NCBI GenBank assembly: GCA_963732155.1
Contig: CAVSYB010000013.1
Location: forward strand, 1,364,001-1,428,000
Length of the DNA stretch: 64,000 bases
Direction of reading: 5' to 3'
DNA from: Roseiarcus sp963732155
GTDB lineage: Bacteria; Pseudomonadota; Alphaproteobacteria; Rhizobiales; Beijerinckiaceae
The stretch's first letter is position 1, and each line of letters opens with the position of its first letter. Shown here in pieces: positions 61,850 to 64,000 of the stretch. Below the pieces are notes generated by a model, which worked only from the letters and a program-made list of their open reading frames with translations, was not told where the DNA came from and did no database searches. The position numbers and the translations under genes were made by a program.

Positions 61850-63651
61850 TACTCAGTCCCGCCGTAGAGGCGCGAGCATTCAGAGTCGATGAGATCGCGG
61901 TCAGCATTTTGAGCCACCAGACGTTCGAGGAGCCTCAATTCTGCGGCGTCCGGAAGCGGCAGAGCTTCGAGTTCGAAAGCCGATACGGCGACACTACCGT
62001 TCATACATCGAAATACTTCATCGACAACGCGGCTGTTAAGTAATGCGGCAATCACGGCGGTCGGAACATTTGCCTTCCCGCCAGCGCGCACCATGTTGAG
62101 GTGGTTTTCGACGACGACGCCGCCATACGCTTTGACGAACTCTGCAGGCAATTCGGCGGCAATCAAGCGACGCGCTTGCTCTTTTGCGGTCGTGCGCTGA
62201 ACCAGGACACAGGGTTCGTCGACCAACAACCAAGCATCCCCCCGTTCCAATTTGAAGTAGGGGGCGTGATTCCTTTTCTGCGCTCGAAAGACAAATCGAC
62301 CATCAGCAGTTACGGCCTCCGCCCAAATCAGAGGATGGACGGCTTTCCTCCCCGCCTCGTCGCGCAGCTGAGGCTTGAAGCGGTTCCACACAAGCGGACC
62401 CGTCGAAACCGAATACCCCCAATCCGCGAGTCTGGAGGTCATCCTCTCAGCGCGACTGATCAGGGCTCCGTGCTGTGGATCGCGCGGCGCCAGCCATGGG
62501 GCCTTGGCGTCCGCCGGGAGGCCAACGGTCCCGTTTCGTATGATGCCGGCTTCGCGTTCGTTGGAGATATGAAGGTGGTGAATCTGCGCGCGACCCGCGC
62601 CCCCGCCTTTGCGATACACGGCAAGCGTGGTTTCTTGGAGCACGTCCTCAAAGACGCCTCTCCGGGCGTGAACGAAGTCTATGGCGACAGGAGGCGCCTC
62701 ACGCGCGAGTAGTCCACGCAACGCCGAGTAATACTGGCCTGCCAGGAAACTTGCGGGTGTCAAATAAGCGACGAAACCATTGGGTTTCGTCCAACGCAGG
62801 GCTATGTCAGTGAAAACGCCGTAAAGGTTGGCGTGGCCGTAAAGGCTGCGAGCGTAGCGGCGTCGCTGCTCAGCGGTCAGCGTGATGCGCCCGTAGGGCG
62901 GATTGCCGACGACCAGATCAAACCCCTCGTTTGCCGGCTCTTCGAGCGCGTCGCAGGCACGAACCATCTTCGGAATCGGACGGTCCGCCGCCTCGGCCAA
63001 ATCACCGAGCAGGATCTCCAGCGCGGTTTGCGCCAGACCTGCCGCGTACGGATCGAGCTCCAGTCCGAGAAGGCGCGAGCCGATTTGAGCCAAGACGAAG
63101 GCGGGAGCGGAATTCTTCATGGCCGCTCGCATACGCAGCGCCGCATGCATGAGAAACACGCCGCCGCCCGCGGCCGGGTCGAGAACTCTGGCCGCCCGCC
63201 AGTCGACACCCGCGTCTGTCGCCTGATCCAAGAGCCTCGTACACAAAGCGGTAGGTGTATAGAACGCCCCGAGCGAAGTTCGCTCGCGCCCCGGAAGCAA
63301 TGCCGGATACAGACTTGTAACGAGGTGTAAGCCCTCCAAAATCGGGAGCTGCGCGGCGTCGCCGCCGACCGTTTGCGCCAGCTGTTTGGCGACGCCGTCA
63401 AGCTGGCCGTTTGGGCTTGCGATCGGCGCGCCGAGTCGGAGAGCGGGGGCGGTCTGCTGTGCAAAAGCTTCAAGCGCGCGACGCACAAATGCGGCGGCGT
63501 CATCTCTTCGCCGGGTTTCAGCGACCGATTCAGACCAGGCTCTGCATAGAGCCCGAGCGCGCCCTAGCTCTGCGCGGATAGATTGGTGGTCGCGAGACCT
63601 TTCGGTCGCGCTCGGCGTCGCGATTGCCGCCAAGGCGTGTGTCCTCGCCAC
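61849..63651 (-). CDS. DNA N6-adenine methyltransferase of the restriction-modification pair
   Basis: 600 residues from a GTG at 63651. The adenine-methyltransferase motifs are present: GAFYTPTALCTRLL and VLDPAAGGGVFLMHA (SAM-binding motif I), and DLVVGNPPYGRI (catalytic motif IV, NPPY). A C-terminal target-recognition region follows, as in the PstI/Eco57I-like group. It protects host DNA from the endonuclease encoded immediately downstream, and being translated first would limit self-damage. An ATG start was not found near the family N-terminus. Confidence 0.88.
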   Translation of the reverse strand: MARTHALAAIATPSATERSRDHQSIRAELGRARALCRAWSESVAETRRRDDAAAFVRRALEAFAQQTAPALRLGAPIASPNGQLDGVAKQLAQTVGGDAAQLPILEGLHLVTSLYPALLPGRERTSLGAFYTPTALCTRLLDQATDAGVDWRAARVLDPAAGGGVFLMHAALRMRAAMKNSAPAFVLAQIGSRLLGLELDPYAAGLAQTALEILLGDLAEAADRPIPKMVRACDALEEPANEGFDLVVGNPPYGRITLTAEQRRRYARSLYGHANLYGVFTDIALRWTKPNGFVAYLTPASFLAGQYYSALRGLLAREAPPVAIDFVHARRGVFEDVLQETTLAVYRKGGGAGRAQIHHLHISNEREAGIIRNGTVGLPADAKAPWLAPRDPQHGALISRAERMTSRLADWGYSVSTGPLVWNRFKPQLRDEAGRKAVHPLIWAEAVTADGRFVFRAQKRNHAPYFKLERGDAWLLVDEPCVLVQRTTAKEQARRLIAAELPAEFVKAYGGVVVENHLNMVRAGGKANVPTAVIAALLNSRVVDEVFRCMNGSVAVSAFELEALPLPDAAELRLLERLVAQNADRDLIDSECSRLYGGTE

Positions 63652-64000
63652 TTGACCTCCAACCCCGTCATAGTTCTTGCTTCGTTCTCACGAACACTGC
63701 GACATTTGTGCCGATTCTGCAAGGGATTTTGGGGCGGCAAGAACAACAACCTGCTATTGCCGCCACTGTCTCGAAGGCCGCCGGACTACGCCGCGAAGAG
63801 GCCGTCATCGAGGCCGGAAACCCCGACGGCTGCGCCTGACGAACGACCGACCGACCAACGCGTCGCGAGCTTCGGCTGCAACGCGCTGGCGGCCGTCACC
63901 CAGCCGGTCGCCCGGTGTGCTCGTTGCAACCGGTAATCAAAGCTCTGCCCCATCCGCCTTATAAGTCTGAGCGCAAAGGACTCAGCCCCGGCGCTGGCGT
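63652..64000. other. Right-edge region, 349 bp, upstream of the restriction-modification operon
   Basis: It should contain the promoter of the methyltransferase gene. Short frames on both strands have no family features. No controller (C) protein gene of the kind found with some restriction-modification systems is visible before the window ends. Confidence 0.5.

Noticed and set aside
63624..63839. Short frames before the restriction-modification genes, considered as a controller protein
   Set aside because: No helix-turn-helix pattern and no ribosome-binding site.

Overview
The window is high-GC DNA from an alphaproteobacterium, most likely of the order Hyphomicrobiales. Supporting this are a stand-alone rpsD, a DUF1127 mini-protein, a Tat-exported OpgD/MdoG-type glucan protein, a P1B-5 metal ATPase with a hemerythrin tail, HxlR, GcvA-type LysR and FCD-type GntR regulators, and FNR/FixK-type boxes. 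A non-pyrrolysine MttB-family methyltransferase next to a dimethylglycine-dehydrogenase-like enzyme points to use of methylated amines. Genus cannot be fixed from the sequence alone.

Layout. 0-14 kb: a small membrane/Sel1 operon, a Nudix hydrolase, a triple-BON protein and an APH-like kinase (the last two behind FNR-like boxes), a PRPP synthetase, typA, an outer-membrane protein, opgD, a UbiH-type monooxygenase and a GGDEF-EAL protein. 14-22.5 kb: a probable quaternary-amine catabolic cluster (aldehyde dehydrogenase, LysR, MttB-like, MFS transporter, flavoprotein-GcvT fusion). 22.5-27.6 kb: an HxlR regulator divergent from an NTF2-like protein, a VOC protein, two decayed genes (SRPBCC, SMP-30) and the P1B-5 ATPase. 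28-34.3 kb: core and metabolic genes (rpsD, yecD-like, SDR, purB, DadA-like, P1 peptidase). 34.3-47 kb: an accessory zone with IS and RAYT transposase remnants and at least six related REP-like palindromic repeats. It carries a methyltransferase, an orphan molybdenum hydroxylase with an aquaporin and a GntR regulator, an SpoIIAA-like protein, a TetR regulator with a clear operator, a secreted Gly-rich peptide, an RTX/beta-helix surface protein and an orphan Hcp. 47-60.7 kb: acyP, dps, a PH-domain protein, a secreted protein, a three-gene operon behind a perfect FNR/FixK box (RidA/chorismatase-like plus two 2OG-Fe(II) oxygenase-like proteins), an SSS-type hybrid histidine kinase, a class III cyclase with TPRs, an SDR and cobT. 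60.8-63.7 kb: a BsuBI/PstI-type restriction-modification pair.

The best candidates for something not previously described are the FNR-boxed RidA/2OG operon (50.2-52.9 kb), in which one oxygenase has a complete iron triad and the other lacks the aspartate; the REP-like element family linked to a decayed RAYT gene; and an AT-rich 87-bp element present once near each end of the first 35 kb. Four decayed gene fragments are reported that a gene caller would miss or misread (SRPBCC, SMP-30, dps, IS transposase), plus a compensated double frameshift inside the RTX-like gene.
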